Shown: positions 17,998-26,243 of the stretch, in pieces
How the letters are laid out: each line of letters starts with the position of its first letter
Position numbering within the stretch: position 1 is the stretch's first letter
NCBI RefSeq assembly: GCF_001517405.1
Contig: NZ_LN907827.1
Coordinates: forward strand, 1,618,587 to 1,682,586
Direction: 5' to 3'
Origin: Duffyella gerundensis
GTDB taxonomy: Bacteria > Pseudomonadota > Gammaproteobacteria > Enterobacterales > Enterobacteriaceae
Length of the DNA: 64,000 nucleotides
Made by a program: the position numbers and the translations under genes
The notes under the pieces: generated by a model
Told to the model about the DNA's origin: nothing
What the model saw: the letters and a program-made list of their open reading frames with translations, nothing else
The model's database searches: none

Positions 17998-18561
17998 ATG
18001 AATGAGTTTTCCGTTATCTGTCGCGTGCTCGGCTCGCTGTTCAATCGCCAGCCCCAGGATCCGCTGTTGGTACCGCTGTTTGCCCTGCTGAAAGAAGGCA
18101 AACTCAAGGAGCAGTGGCCGCTGGAGCAGGATGAGCTGCTGACGCGTTTGCAGGATAACAGCGATCCCCAGGCGCTGGCCGCTGACTACAATGCGCTGTT
18201 TGTGGGCAGCGAATGCAGCGTGCCGCCGTATGCATCACAGTGGGAGCAGGGCGCAACTGAGGCGGATATTCGTGCCTTCCTCAGCGAGCGCGGCATGCCG
18301 CTGACCGACGCGCCAGCCGATCATTTCGGCGTGCTGCTGCTGGCGGCCTCATGGCTGGAAGATCAGTCTGAAGAGGATGAATCGGCGGCGCAGCTGGCGC
18401 TGTTCAACGACTATCTGCTGCCGTGGTGTGGCGCGTTTCTGGGCAAAGTAGAAGCGCATGCCACGACGCCGTTTTACCGCACGCTGGCCGCGTTGAGCCG
18501 CGAAGCGATTCAGGCGATGTACGATGAGTTGAACGAAGAGTCAGCGCCGCAGGCTGAGTAA
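17998..18561 (+). CDS. ycdY: TorD-family chaperone YcdY
   Basis: 187-residue all-helical chaperone of the TorD/DmsD family. The start at 17998, MNEFSVICRVLGSLFNR, has TTAAGGAA upstream. Family landmarks are the internal YNALFVGS, ECSVPPYASQW, then DHFGVLLLAASWL and LPWCGAFLGKVE, all as in E. coli YcdY. Most relatives help insert molybdenum cofactor into redox enzymes. YcdY instead is reported to assist zinc uptake by YcdX, in line with their conserved adjacency here. Confidence 0.92.
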   Translation: MNEFSVICRVLGSLFNRQPQDPLLVPLFALLKEGKLKEQWPLEQDELLTRLQDNSDPQALAADYNALFVGSECSVPPYASQWEQGATEADIRAFLSERGMPLTDAPADHFGVLLLAASWLEDQSEEDESAAQLALFNDYLLPWCGAFLGKVEAHATTPFYRTLAALSREAIQAMYDELNEESAPQAE

Positions 18562-18568
18562 CGGATAA

Positions 18569-18593
18569 CCTCTGCCGCCGTGTGCGGCAGAGG
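18569..18593. terminator. Hairpin between converging ycdY and EamA genes
   Basis: A perfect 10-bp stem CCTCTGCCGC/GCGGCAGAGG with loop CGTGT, in the 40-bp gap between the two stop codons. Neither side has a good T-run, so it may be a weak bidirectional terminator. Confidence 0.6.
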
Positions 18594-18601
18594 CTGATCA
18601 C

Positions 18602-19495
18602 CTATTTATGTCGACGTAACCGCAGGCGTGGAAAACGCGCATGCATACGCAAATTTCGCAGATTAATCACCGCAATCGCCGTTCCCGCAATCACCAGCAG
18701 CGCACCAAAAATCTTGAAAGAATTCATGCTGTCGCCCAGCACCAGCACGCCCATGATCACTGACAGCACCGGCGTCAGCAGTGAATAGGGCATGATCAGA
18801 TTGACGTTATATTTGCGCAGCAGCCAGTACCAGACCGAATAGGCGAGAATCGACGAACAGATGGCGCTGTATAAAATGCCAAACCAGCCGTGCCAGCCAG
18901 CGTGGCTCAGCGCATACAGCTGGTGGGATTCCATAATCCACGACGCGCTGCCAACAATCGGAATCGCCAGAAAGGAGATCCAGGCGGTCAGCGTCAGGGG
19001 TTTAATCGGCGGCGAAGTCTTCACAATCAGATTACTGATCGCCCAGCCACAGGCGCTGCACAGCAGGATCAGTAACACCCACCACGCGGGAATGGTTGGA
19101 CTGCCGGTCAGCACCACCACGCCGCTCAGCGATATCGCAATGCCCAGCAGCTGAATCGGCGACAGACGCTCTTTGAGAATGGCCATTGCCAGCAGCATGG
19201 CGATCGGCGTACCGAGCTGCACCACGATGGCGCCGGTGCCGGCATCGGTAAAACTCATGCCAACAAACAGCAGCGAAAAGTGCATAAAGCCAAAGGTAAA
19301 CGCCAGCGGCAACAGAAAGCGCAGCTGTGACCGCGAGATGCGGCAGAAGGGCACCAGAATAATCGCGACCACGACAAAGCGCATCAGGGTGAGAAACAGC
19401 GGCGGCAGCTCCTGCAAGCCCCATTTCACCGCGACGTTATTGAATGCCCATAGCGAAACCACCATGATGACCAGAAAAAAGTGACGCAGTGCCAA
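18602..19495 (-). CDS. EamA/DMT-superfamily metabolite exporter
   Basis: 297 residues with ten hydrophobic spans and two EamA repeats, about 8-135 and 145-280. The start has HFFLVIMVVSLWAFNNVAVKWGLQELPPLF; the first repeat contains TGAIVVQLGTPIAMLLAMAILKE and the second ILYSAICSSILAYSVWYWLL followed by LLTPVLSVIMGVLVLGD. These are typical of the O-acetylserine/cysteine exporter EamA and its many paralogues. The tail is rich in Arg and lies in the cytoplasm. The substrate cannot be read from sequence. It stands alone, convergent with ycdY. Confidence 0.85.
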   Translation of the reverse strand: MALRHFFLVIMVVSLWAFNNVAVKWGLQELPPLFLTLMRFVVVAIILVPFCRISRSQLRFLLPLAFTFGFMHFSLLFVGMSFTDAGTGAIVVQLGTPIAMLLAMAILKERLSPIQLLGIAISLSGVVVLTGSPTIPAWWVLLILLCSACGWAISNLIVKTSPPIKPLTLTAWISFLAIPIVGSASWIMESHQLYALSHAGWHGWFGILYSAICSSILAYSVWYWLLRKYNVNLIMPYSLLTPVLSVIMGVLVLGDSMNSFKIFGALLVIAGTAIAVINLRNLRMHARFPRLRLRRHK

Positions 19496-19697
19496 CGGTC
19501 TGTCCTTACTGTTTCAGTTGTGAATTGACCTTATTATCATGGCACGATCCGCGACCTGCAGGTGAGCGAGGTCACATTTTTTTTAGCGGCGGCCTTTTGT
19601 GATTTTTGCATAATGATATTGCGAAAAGCGATGAGACGCGGCAGCAGGATGCTGGCAAACTGGTCTTATCACTCGCTGTTCTGAGGAATCACGCCGC

Positions 19698-20405
19698 ATG
19701 ACCCATTCTGCTGTTTTACCGCTGGCTTTAATTCAACTCGAGGTGCCGCCGCCGCATGTGGCGGAAAAAATTGGTGAGCAGGCGCAGTGGTTCATCGATG
19801 CGCTGGCGCTGCAGCCAGAGGATTATATTATCGTTCGCCCGCATCTTGGCGAGGCGCTGCCCGATTTCAACGCGGTCAGCGGCGCCATTCTCAGCGGCTC
19901 GTGGGCTATGGTTACCGATCATCTGGAGTGGAGCGAGCGCACCGCCGCCTGGATTCGGGCGGGGACGGAAGAGGCGTTGCCGCTGTTTGGCGTCTGCTAC
20001 GGCCACCAGCTGATCGCCTGGGCGCTGGGCGGCGAGGTCGGTGACAATCCGCGCGGCTGGGAACGCGGGCTGATCGACATTGAACTGCATGATGCCAGCC
20101 TGCCATTACCCGCACGTTTTCCGGTGTGGCTGTCGCACCGTCAGTCGGTGCTGCGTCCACCGCAGCGTGCGCAGGTGCTGGCGCATTCAGCGCTGGAAGG
20201 GTGTCAGATATTGCGTTATTCGCCGCAGATGCTGTCGGTGCAGTTCCACCCTGAGTTTTCCGCCGAGATTATGCGCGCCTGCCTGCCCGAAACGAGCACG
20301 GCTGCCGTACCGCAGATGCCGCAGCCCGACTGGGCGCGCCAGCTGTTAACCGATTTCTGGCAGCAGTGCCAGCAGCAAACCTTACCCGCCGCCGCTGCCC
20401 GTTAA
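19698..20405 (+). CDS. Class-I glutamine amidotransferase-like protein
   Basis: 235 residues with the GMP-synthase-type GATase fold. The nucleophile Cys100 is in GVCYGHQLIAWALGG and the partner His184 and Glu186 are in VQFHPEFSAE. The oxyanion region is GAILSGSWAMV. No synthetase domain or partner is encoded nearby, so it belongs to the stand-alone group of GMP-synthase-like proteins such as E. coli YfeJ. These may hydrolyse gamma-glutamyl compounds, but here the substrate is unknown. The start at 19698 has GAGGAA upstream. The next gene converges after only 10 bp. Confidence 0.82.
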   Translation: MTHSAVLPLALIQLEVPPPHVAEKIGEQAQWFIDALALQPEDYIIVRPHLGEALPDFNAVSGAILSGSWAMVTDHLEWSERTAAWIRAGTEEALPLFGVCYGHQLIAWALGGEVGDNPRGWERGLIDIELHDASLPLPARFPVWLSHRQSVLRPPQRAQVLAHSALEGCQILRYSPQMLSVQFHPEFSAEIMRACLPETSTAAVPQMPQPDWARQLLTDFWQQCQQQTLPAAAAR

Positions 20406-20415
20406 GGGATTTGCG

Positions 20416-20697
20416 TCACTCCGCGTTCACTTCCGTTATCTCATACTCGCGCACAATGGCGCGGGTTGCTTCGCCCCAGGCGGAGGCACGGGTGCGCTGC
20501 TGATGCGCGGCAAAGGTCTCGCGATCGCTGAACTGCTCTTCCACGCGCCAAATTAGCGGGTCATCGGTGACGGTGACCTCAAACGCGAGGCAGCCGGTTT
20601 CGGCGTGGGTAAGGCGTGTATGTTCAGGCAGCAGACGACGCACGATATCCGCTTCTGCCTGAGTGGCGCAGCGTAAAATTCCGGTGAGGACGATCAT
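20416..20697 (-). CDS. Antibiotic-biosynthesis-monooxygenase (ABM) domain protein
   Basis: 93-residue dimeric alpha/beta barrel of the ABM/YgiN type: MIVLTGILRC, HAETGCLAFEVTVT, then WRVEEQFSDRETFAAHQQ. Relatives act as quinone mono-oxygenases or have no known activity. It follows the VOC-family gene on the same strand (57 bp gap), and both are small enzymes often linked with detoxification of reactive carbonyls or quinones, so a two-gene unit is plausible. Confidence 0.8.
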   Translation of the reverse strand: MIVLTGILRCATQAEADIVRRLLPEHTRLTHAETGCLAFEVTVTDDPLIWRVEEQFSDRETFAAHQQRTRASAWGEATRAIVREYEITEVNAE

Positions 20698-20754
20698 AAG
20701 TTTTCCAGATAAAACAGGAGAAAACTGCGGATGACGCCGCAGTTAACGGGTGAC

Positions 20755-21147
20755 TTACTGTGGACGGTAAAGTGCACACAGCTTGTGGCCATCGGGATCG
20801 CGCACGTAGGCCAGAAAGACCGGGCCGGTGCTGCCGTTACGCAGGCCGGGTTCCGCTTCGACTGGCGTGGCGCCATGCTGCACGGCCACATCGTAAAATT
20901 CCTGCACCTGCGCTTCGGAATCACACTTGAAGCCGAGGGTGCCGCCGTTAGCTGGGGTAGCCGGCTCGTCGTTGATCGGTTCGCTGAGACAAAACGTGTT
21001 GCCTTCATGGCGATAAAACAGCCTGACGTGGCCAGTCGCGGCGGTGTTAAACACGCCTTCACCCGCGCCAATCACGCCGAGCACCGCATCATAGAATCTT
21101 TTCGCGCCTTCAATATCGTTGGTACCAATCATTACATGAGTAAACAT
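20755..21147 (-). CDS. VOC-family (glyoxalase/bleomycin-resistance fold) protein
   Basis: 130 residues in the vicinal-oxygen-chelate fold. The frame extends upstream, but the ATG at 21147 has AGGAG 6 bases before it and starts the domain directly (MFTHVMIGTNDIEGAKRFYDAVL). Two beta-alpha-beta-beta-beta modules can be followed. Likely metal ligands are His4 (FTHVMIG), Glu residues in the middle strand, and the end FLAYVRDPDGHKLCALY. Probable lactoylglutathione-lyase-like or dioxygenase-like enzyme; the substrate is unknown. Confidence 0.85.
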   Translation of the reverse strand: MFTHVMIGTNDIEGAKRFYDAVLGVIGAGEGVFNTAATGHVRLFYRHEGNTFCLSEPINDEPATPANGGTLGFKCDSEAQVQEFYDVAVQHGATPVEAEPGLRNGSTGPVFLAYVRDPDGHKLCALYRPQ

Positions 21148-21311
21148 GACAGCTCCTGAAGTATGGATGAACGCAATGCTCATCCCTGAAAAGGCATAGC
21201 TGGCATTATCATAGCGTGTAAATTGCCGCAACGGTGTGATTGTTAACGCAATTATGTTGCCTGATGTAAAACAGACGGCCGGGATAACGTCGAGGCGGGA
21301 GAGAAAACAGA

Positions 21312-21335
21312 CTCCGCGTCAGGGCAGACGCGGAG
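21312..21335 (-). terminator. Terminator of yceI
   Basis: A perfect 9-bp stem CTCCGCGTC/GACGCGGAG with a 6-base loop. On the minus strand it is followed by TCTGTTTT. It lies 8 bases past the yceI stop codon. Confidence 0.7.
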
Positions 21336-21343
21336 CGCAAAGC

Positions 21344-21925
21344 TTACTTCGCGTAGGCTTCGGTAGAAAGGGTCAGCGTAACGTCATCGCCCACCGCTGG
21401 CACATATTTGTCCAGTTTGAAATCGGAGCGTTTGATGGTGCCGGTGGCGTCAAAACCGATCGCCTCTTTCTTCACCATTGGGTGCTCGGCCTGCTTGTTC
21501 AGCGTCGCATGCAGCGTCACCGGTTTAGTGATGCCTTTCAGGGTCAGATTACCTTCAACGTCAAATTTGTTGTCGCCTTTGGCCGTCACGCGGGTGCTGT
21601 GAAAGGTGGCGGTAGGGTATTTGGCGGTATCAAAATAGTCCGCGCCCTTAAACTCTTTGGTCAGCGCAGGTACATGGCTGTCAATCTGGGTGATCGGCAG
21701 CGTCACGTCGACTTTAGATTTTTCCGGCTGCGCCTTATCAAACACCAGCGTACCGGTTGTGTTAGCGATATAGGCAGTAGGATGAGAGAAGCCGAAGTGA
21801 TTCCAGGCCACCACCACCGACGTGTGCTCCGGGTTCAGCTGATAGCTGACCGGCGCCGCGTGGGTCAGGGGCGCCCATAAGGTTGAGAGTACCAGCAGTG
21901 GCAGTAATTTTTTGACGTTATTCAC
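21344..21925 (-). CDS. yceI: YceI-family periplasmic lipid-binding protein
   Basis: 193-residue secreted protein with a lipocalin-like barrel that binds polyisoprenoid lipids in family members. It starts at a GTG behind GAGGAAA. The signal peptide is cut near THAAPVSY. Family features follow: YQLNPEHTSVVVAWNHFGFSHP, KSKVDVTLPITQID, FKGADYFDTAKYPTATFHST and the end DVTLTLSTEAYAK. The length matches E. coli YceI (191). The yceJ cytochrome gene that accompanies yceI in E. coli is not next to it here. Confidence 0.92.
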   Translation of the reverse strand: MNNVKKLLPLLVLSTLWAPLTHAAPVSYQLNPEHTSVVVAWNHFGFSHPTAYIANTTGTLVFDKAQPEKSKVDVTLPITQIDSHVPALTKEFKGADYFDTAKYPTATFHSTRVTAKGDNKFDVEGNLTLKGITKPVTLHATLNKQAEHPMVKKEAIGFDATGTIKRSDFKLDKYVPAVGDDVTLTLSTEAYAK

Positions 21926-22061
21926 GTTTCTTTCCTCAGGTTTCAGGGCAATCCGTTGAGTGTGCGTGAAAAGCGTGCCAGCGCATAGTGAAGAGATTTG
22001 CCCTTCACATTCAAATTAATTCAGCGATCTCACGGCGTTACCGTTGCTGCTTTTTACGCCA

Positions 22062-22625
22062 TCAGGTACGGAAATGGCGGGTGCAGCGATAGACCCAGGC
22101 GGGCGGCATATTGCGCAGCACGCGACGCCGCTGCCAGGTGAAATAGCGTGACAGATCGGCCTGCGTCAGCGAGGTGTACTGAAACTGCACAAACACGCCG
22201 TTAGGCGCCAGCGCACGATGCGCGGCGGCCAAAATCGCCTGGCGGGTCTGCGGCGGCAGCGAGAGCAGCGGCAGGCCAGACATGATCACATCATAATGGC
22301 CCTCCATCAGCTCGGCGGAACAGTCGCGCACCTGCAAACGCGGATCGTCAATGCGACGCAGTTTTTGCACCAGCGGCGGGCTGATCTCAAACACTTCCAG
22401 CGCGGACTGCGGCAGCATATTTTGCAGCAGCACGCGCGTCAGTACGCCATCGCCCGCGCCCAGTTCGGCGATGCGATGCGCGGCTGACCAGTCAACTTCC
22501 TGCGCCATTGCCCGGCACAGCGCCTGCGAAGAGGGAGTGATACTGCCCATATGGCGTGGGTTACGGATAAACTGCCGGATAAAATCGGCCTTCGTACGCA
22601 TTAACGTCATGGCTGAAGCCAACAT
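22062..22625 (-). CDS. Class-I SAM-dependent methyltransferase, phospholipid N-methyltransferase-like
   Basis: 187 residues with a Rossmann-type SAM site: RIAELGAGDGVLTRVLL (motif I), an acidic end of strand 2 in LEVFEISPPLV, then DVIMSGLPLLSLPP (motif IV). The opening FIRQFIRNPRHMGSITPSSQALCRAM is characteristic of the PmtA/rRNA-adenine-methylase-like group that methylates phosphatidylethanolamine. Bulk phosphatidylcholine synthesis is uncommon in enterobacteria, so another lipid or small target is equally possible. GGAGG precedes the ATG. Confidence 0.75.
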   Translation of the reverse strand: MLASAMTLMRTKADFIRQFIRNPRHMGSITPSSQALCRAMAQEVDWSAAHRIAELGAGDGVLTRVLLQNMLPQSALEVFEISPPLVQKLRRIDDPRLQVRDCSAELMEGHYDVIMSGLPLLSLPPQTRQAILAAAHRALAPNGVFVQFQYTSLTQADLSRYFTWQRRRVLRNMPPAWVYRCTRHFRT

Positions 22626-22683
22626 CTAACCTCCGGGTAAACTCGCTGAAAACGAACGCCGTTTGGCTTGTTGACCACGCTCA

Positions 22684-22741
22684 GTGAGCAAGTTCCCTTG
22701 TAAGCAGTAATGACCCGAAAAGTCAGACAAATCTTGCTCAC
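22684..22741. promoter_or_regulatory. Separated inverted repeat upstream of aldB
   Basis: GTGAGCAAG (22684-22692) and its exact complement CTTGCTCAC (22733-22741) are 40 bases apart, between the methyltransferase and aldB start codons. The spacing between centres, about 49 bp, is roughly five helical turns, so paired binding by one regulator is possible. Confidence 0.45.
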
Positions 22742-22879
22742 GCCATTCTCTCCGACTGCATTTCTTTTTGCGGCCGTCACAGTTTTTTCAGCGCGAATCT
22801 GACAGGCTGCGCACAGCGATTAATGTTAATTAATAGTTATCCGATTGTTACACCTATCCGCTTTGTAAGGAGCCTGACC

Positions 22880-24400
22880 ATGCGCTACGCCTATCCCACC
22901 GAAACTGACTCGCTGATCCAGCTGCGCCAGCGCTACGGAAACTTCATCAACAACGCCTTTGTGCCGCCGGTGCAGGGCAACTACTTCACCAACACCTCGC
23001 CGGTTAACGGATCGGTGATTGGTGAATTTCCGCGCTCCGATAAAGAAGACGTTGAGCGCGCGCTGGATGCCGCACACGCCGCCGCCGAAAGCTGGGGGAA
23101 AACCTCGGTACAGCAACGCTCGCTGCTGCTGCTGAAAATTGCCGATCGCCTGGAAGAGAACCTGGAGCGGCTGGCGGTGAACGAAACCTGGGATAACGGC
23201 AAGCCGGTGCGCGAAACGCTGGCCGCCGATCTGCCGCTGGCGGTGGATCATTTCCGCTATTTCGCCGGCTGTTTGCGTGCGCAGGAGGGCAGCGCAGCGG
23301 AGATCGACGAATTTACCGCGGCCTACCATTTTCATGAGCCGCTGGGCGTGGTGGCGCAGATTATACCGTGGAATTTCCCGCTGCTGATGGCGGCGTGGAA
23401 GCTCGCCCCGGCACTGGGCGCGGGCAACTGCGTGGTGCTGAAACCGGCCGAGCAGACGCCGCTGTCGATCACGCTGTTTGTGGATCTGATTAAAGATATT
23501 CTGCCGCCGGGCGTGCTGAACGTGATTCACGGTTTTGGCCGCGAAGCGGGTGAAGCGCTGGCAGGCAACGTGCGCATCGCCAAGGTCGCCTTTACCGGCT
23601 CAACCGCCACCGGCGGCCATATTCTGGAGCTGGCGGCGAAAAACCTGATCCCATCCACCGTTGAGCTGGGCGGCAAATCACCTAACATCTTCTTTGAAGA
23701 CATCATGCAGGCGGAACCGTCGTTTATTGAGAAGGCTGCAGAAGGGCTGGTGCTGGGCTTCCTCAATCAGGGAGAAATCTGTACCTGTCCTTCGCGCGCG
23801 CTGGTGCAGGAATCGATTTACGAGCCGTTCCTGGCGGCAGTAATGAAACGCATCGCCACCATCAAACGCGGCGATCCCATGGACAGCGAAACCATGGTGG
23901 GCGCGCAGGCGTCACAGCAGCAGTTCGATAAAATCCTTTCCTATCTCGATATCGCTCGCCAGGAAGGTGCCGAGGTGCTGACCGGCGGCGGCGTGGAGAA
24001 ACTGGAAGGCGGGCTGGCGACCGGTTATTACATTCAGCCTACGCTGCTGAAGGGCAACAACACCATGCGCGTATTTCAGGAGGAGATTTTCGGACCGGTG
24101 ATCGGCATCACCACGTTTAAAGATGAAGCGGAGGCGATCGCTATCGCCAACGACTCCATATACGGCCTTGGCGCGGGCGTCTGGACGCGCGACATCAACC
24201 GCGCCTATCGCGTCGGTCGTGCCATCAAAGCGGGGCGTGTCTGGACCAACTGTTATCACCTCTACCCGGCGCACGCCGCCTTTGGTGGTTACAAAAAATC
24301 GGGCATCGGCCGTGAAACGCACAAGATGATGCTGGATCACTATCAGCAAACCAAAAATCTGCTGGTGAGCTACAGCACTGAGCCGCTAGGCTTTTTCTGA
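22880..24400 (+). CDS. aldB: Aldehyde dehydrogenase AldB-like
   Basis: NAD(P)-dependent oxidation of acetaldehyde and related aldehydes to acids. I choose the ATG at 22880, with TAAGGAG upstream, giving 506 residues against 512 in E. coli AldB. Key features: the cofactor stretch IIPWNFPLL (161-169) and [17 protein letters not shown] (238-246), the general base Glu262 in VELGGKSPN, and the nucleophile Cys301 in [11 protein letters not shown]. The adjacent second Cys303 and the CTCPSR form are typical of AldB. In E. coli, aldB is a stationary-phase gene under RpoS and Crp. An inverted repeat upstream may be an operator. Confidence 0.9.
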   Translation: MRYAYPTETDSLIQLRQRYGNFINNAFVPPVQGNYFTNTSPVNGSVIGEFPRSDKEDVERALDAAHAAAESWGKTSVQQRSLLLLKIADRLEENLERLAVNETWDNGKPVRETLAADLPLAVDHFRYFAGCLRAQEGSAAEIDEFTAAYHFHEPLGVVAQIIPWNFPLLMAAWKLAPALGAGNCVVLKPAEQTPLSITLFVDLIKDILPPGVLNVIHGFGREAGEALAGNVRIAKVAFTGSTATGGHILELAAKNLIPSTVELGGKSPNIFFEDIMQAEPSFIEKAAEGLVLGFLNQGEICTCPSRALVQESIYEPFLAAVMKRIATIKRGDPMDSETMVGAQASQQQFDKILSYLDIARQEGAEVLTGGGVEKLEGGLATGYYIQPTLLKGNNTMRVFQEEIFGPVIGITTFKDEAEAIAIANDSIYGLGAGVWTRDINRAYRVGRAIKAGRVWTNCYHLYPAHAAFGGYKKSGIGRETHKMMLDHYQQTKNLLVSYSTEPLGFF

Positions 24401-24541
24401 TTCTGCGGGCAGTGCCAGCGCCATGCTGAGAAATAAGCGGAGATTGAGCCCTGTCCTGGCGATCGGACAGGTAAATTTCCGCTATAACTATGTCATACAG
24501 CGGCGCGTTTGCCGCATGACTTTCATCATTGCAGGAATTGT

Positions 24542-24742
24542 ATGACAACGTATGGACAGCCCGCTCTTCAGGAAGAGATCCTCGACGCGGTTGAGGAGAG
24601 CCTGATTTCGGTAAATTTGCCTGGCCGTCACCATATCTGGCTGATAGGCAAACAGGATTACGATCTGCTGCTGGTGACTAAAAAGCAGGATGCCTCGCAA
24701 CTGCTGTGGCAGCAGCTGGAACAGGAATACCGCTTCTCCTGA
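24542..24742 (+). CDS. Small protein of unknown function
   Basis: 66 residues, MTTYGQPALQEEILDAVEES and so on, not recognised. It is likely real: an AGGAA site lies 7 bases before the ATG, codon use fits the neighbours, and a strong terminator follows. The sequence predicts an N-terminal helix, then two strands around HHIWLIGKQDYDLLLVTKK, then a C-terminal helix ending in LEQEYRFS. It has no signal or membrane segment, so it should be cytoplasmic. Confidence 0.65.
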   Translation: MTTYGQPALQEEILDAVEESLISVNLPGRHHIWLIGKQDYDLLLVTKKQDASQLLWQQLEQEYRFS

Positions 24743-24765
24743 TCCTCTTTTCACTTTCGTCATGC

Positions 24766-24799
24766 GCAGCAGCCCGGCTCCCGCCGGGCTGCTGCTTTT
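24766..24799 (+). terminator. Strong rho-independent terminator
   Basis: A perfect 12-bp stem GCAGCAGCCCGG/CCGGGCTGCTGC (24766-24777 with 24784-24795) followed by TTTT. It closes the 66-residue gene. Confidence 0.9.
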
Positions 24800-24963
24800 C
24801 ATGCCTCTGCCCAATTCTGCGCTTCATCATTACCTTCTCTCTGTCGCGTGGTTTTCGCCGTTTTCGCGCGCCGTGCGGACGATCACAAACCGGTAACATT
24901 TCGTGAAAATGCTCACACCAGCCAGGGCAGTTGCCCAACAATTGGCCGTTAATCACCACGCTT

Positions 24964-24980
24964 TGGCTAACGATTAGCCA
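24964..24980. promoter_or_regulatory. Candidate operator of the enolase-superfamily/ABC operon
   Basis: The perfect palindrome TGGCTAA-CGA-TTAGCCA lies about 80-90 bases before the start of the first gene. No regulator gene is adjacent, so the binding protein is unknown. Confidence 0.5.
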
Positions 24981-25056
24981 GTGATTCCTGTTTATATTGT
25001 AAATGAAACGACGTTTTAAAAATGACGTTACAGGATACTGTATAAGGGAGCACACC

Positions 25057-26214
25057 GTGAAAATTACCGATGTCAGCGTCACCGTTTTTACCTATCCCAC
25101 ACGCCGCAGCGTCGACAGCGCCGGCCATTCCCATCCCGGCGAGATGTCGCAGGCCAGCATGGCGATGCTCACCATCAGCACCGACGAGGGCGCACAGGGA
25201 TACTCTTTTGCGCCGCCAGAGGTCGTCAGACCGCACGTGGTGAACGCCTTTTTCAAAAAGGTGCTGGTGGGCCAGAATCCGTTTGACCGCGAGCGGCTGT
25301 GGCAGGATCTGGTGCACTGGCAGCGCGGCAGCGCCCATCAGCTGACCGAGCGCGCGCTGTCGTTTGTTGAGCAGGCGCTGTGGGATCTGATCGGCCGCAA
25401 ACTCAATATGCCGGTACATAAACTGCTGGGCGGCTATCGCGAAAAGGTGCCCGCTTACGGCAGCACCATGTGCGGCGACGAGCTGAAAGGCGGCCTGTCG
25501 ACGCCGGACGAGTACGCCGAGTTCGCCCTCAAGCTGGTGGCGCGCGGCTATCAGGCGATCAAACTGCACACCTGGATGCCGCCGGTCTCGTTTGCCCCTA
25601 ACCCAAAAATGGATATCAAAGCCTGCGCCGCGGTGCGGGAAGCGGTCGGGCCGGATATCGCCCTGATGATTGACGGCTATCACTGGTACAGCCGCAGCGA
25701 AGCGTTAACTATCGGTAAGGCGCTGGAGAAGCTCGATTTTGCCTGGTTTGAAGAGCCGATGCAGGAAGAGAGCATGTCATCTTATGTCTGGCTGGCCGAC
25801 AACCTGTCGATTGACGTGATCGGCCCGGAGAGCCTCGGCGGCAAGCATCACAGCCGCGCCGACTGGGTAAAAGCGGGTGCCTGCGACATTCTGCGCGCCG
25901 GAGCCAACGGCGTTGGCGGCATTTCACCGACCATGAAAGTGGCGGCGCTGGCCGAGGCGTTCGGCATGGATTGTGAGGTACACGGCAACGGTGCCGCGAG
26001 CCTGGCGGTGGTTGGCGCGATTCGTAACTGCCGCTGGTACGAGCGCGGGCTGCTGCATCCGTTCCTTGATTACGACGAGGTGCCGGCGTACCTCAATGCG
26101 CTGGTCGATCCGATGGATGAGCAGGGCTTTGTGCACCTGCCAACGCGACCTGGCCTCGGTGAAGATATCAACTTCGACTATATCGACAGCCACGCGGTGC
26201 GCAACATCGCCTGA
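25057..26214 (+). CDS. Enolase-superfamily (mandelate racemase-like) sugar-acid dehydratase or racemase
   Basis: 385 residues, starting at a GTG with AAGGGAG 7 bases upstream. Enolase-superfamily enzymes abstract a proton next to a carboxylate with help from Mg2+. The N-terminal cap domain covers about 1-125 and the barrel the rest. In the barrel I see QAIKLHTWM (a K-x-H at the second-strand position, where many relatives have K-x-K), the metal ligands Asp in LMIDGYHW, Glu in WFEEPMQEE and Glu in VIGPESLGG, and the catalytic His in CEVHGNG. Substrate specificity cannot be read. It is first in an operon with a complete peptide/acid ABC importer, so the importer probably supplies its substrate. 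Confidence 0.85.
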   Translation: MKITDVSVTVFTYPTRRSVDSAGHSHPGEMSQASMAMLTISTDEGAQGYSFAPPEVVRPHVVNAFFKKVLVGQNPFDRERLWQDLVHWQRGSAHQLTERALSFVEQALWDLIGRKLNMPVHKLLGGYREKVPAYGSTMCGDELKGGLSTPDEYAEFALKLVARGYQAIKLHTWMPPVSFAPNPKMDIKACAAVREAVGPDIALMIDGYHWYSRSEALTIGKALEKLDFAWFEEPMQEESMSSYVWLADNLSIDVIGPESLGGKHHSRADWVKAGACDILRAGANGVGGISPTMKVAALAEAFGMDCEVHGNGAASLAVVGAIRNCRWYERGLLHPFLDYDEVPAYLNALVDPMDEQGFVHLPTRPGLGEDINFDYIDSHAVRNIA

Positions 26215-26243
26215 TCCTCCCTGAACCTGCTGGAAGTGACAAC

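Larger units (their letters stand above)
24743..25056. other. Intergenic region upstream of the enolase-superfamily/ABC operon
   Basis: 314 bp holding the terminator of the small gene, a 12-base palindrome GGGCAGTTGCCC (24925-24936) and a 17-base one (24964-24980), listed separately. An A+T-rich stretch 24990-25040 probably contains the operon promoter. No gene seen. Confidence 0.7.
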
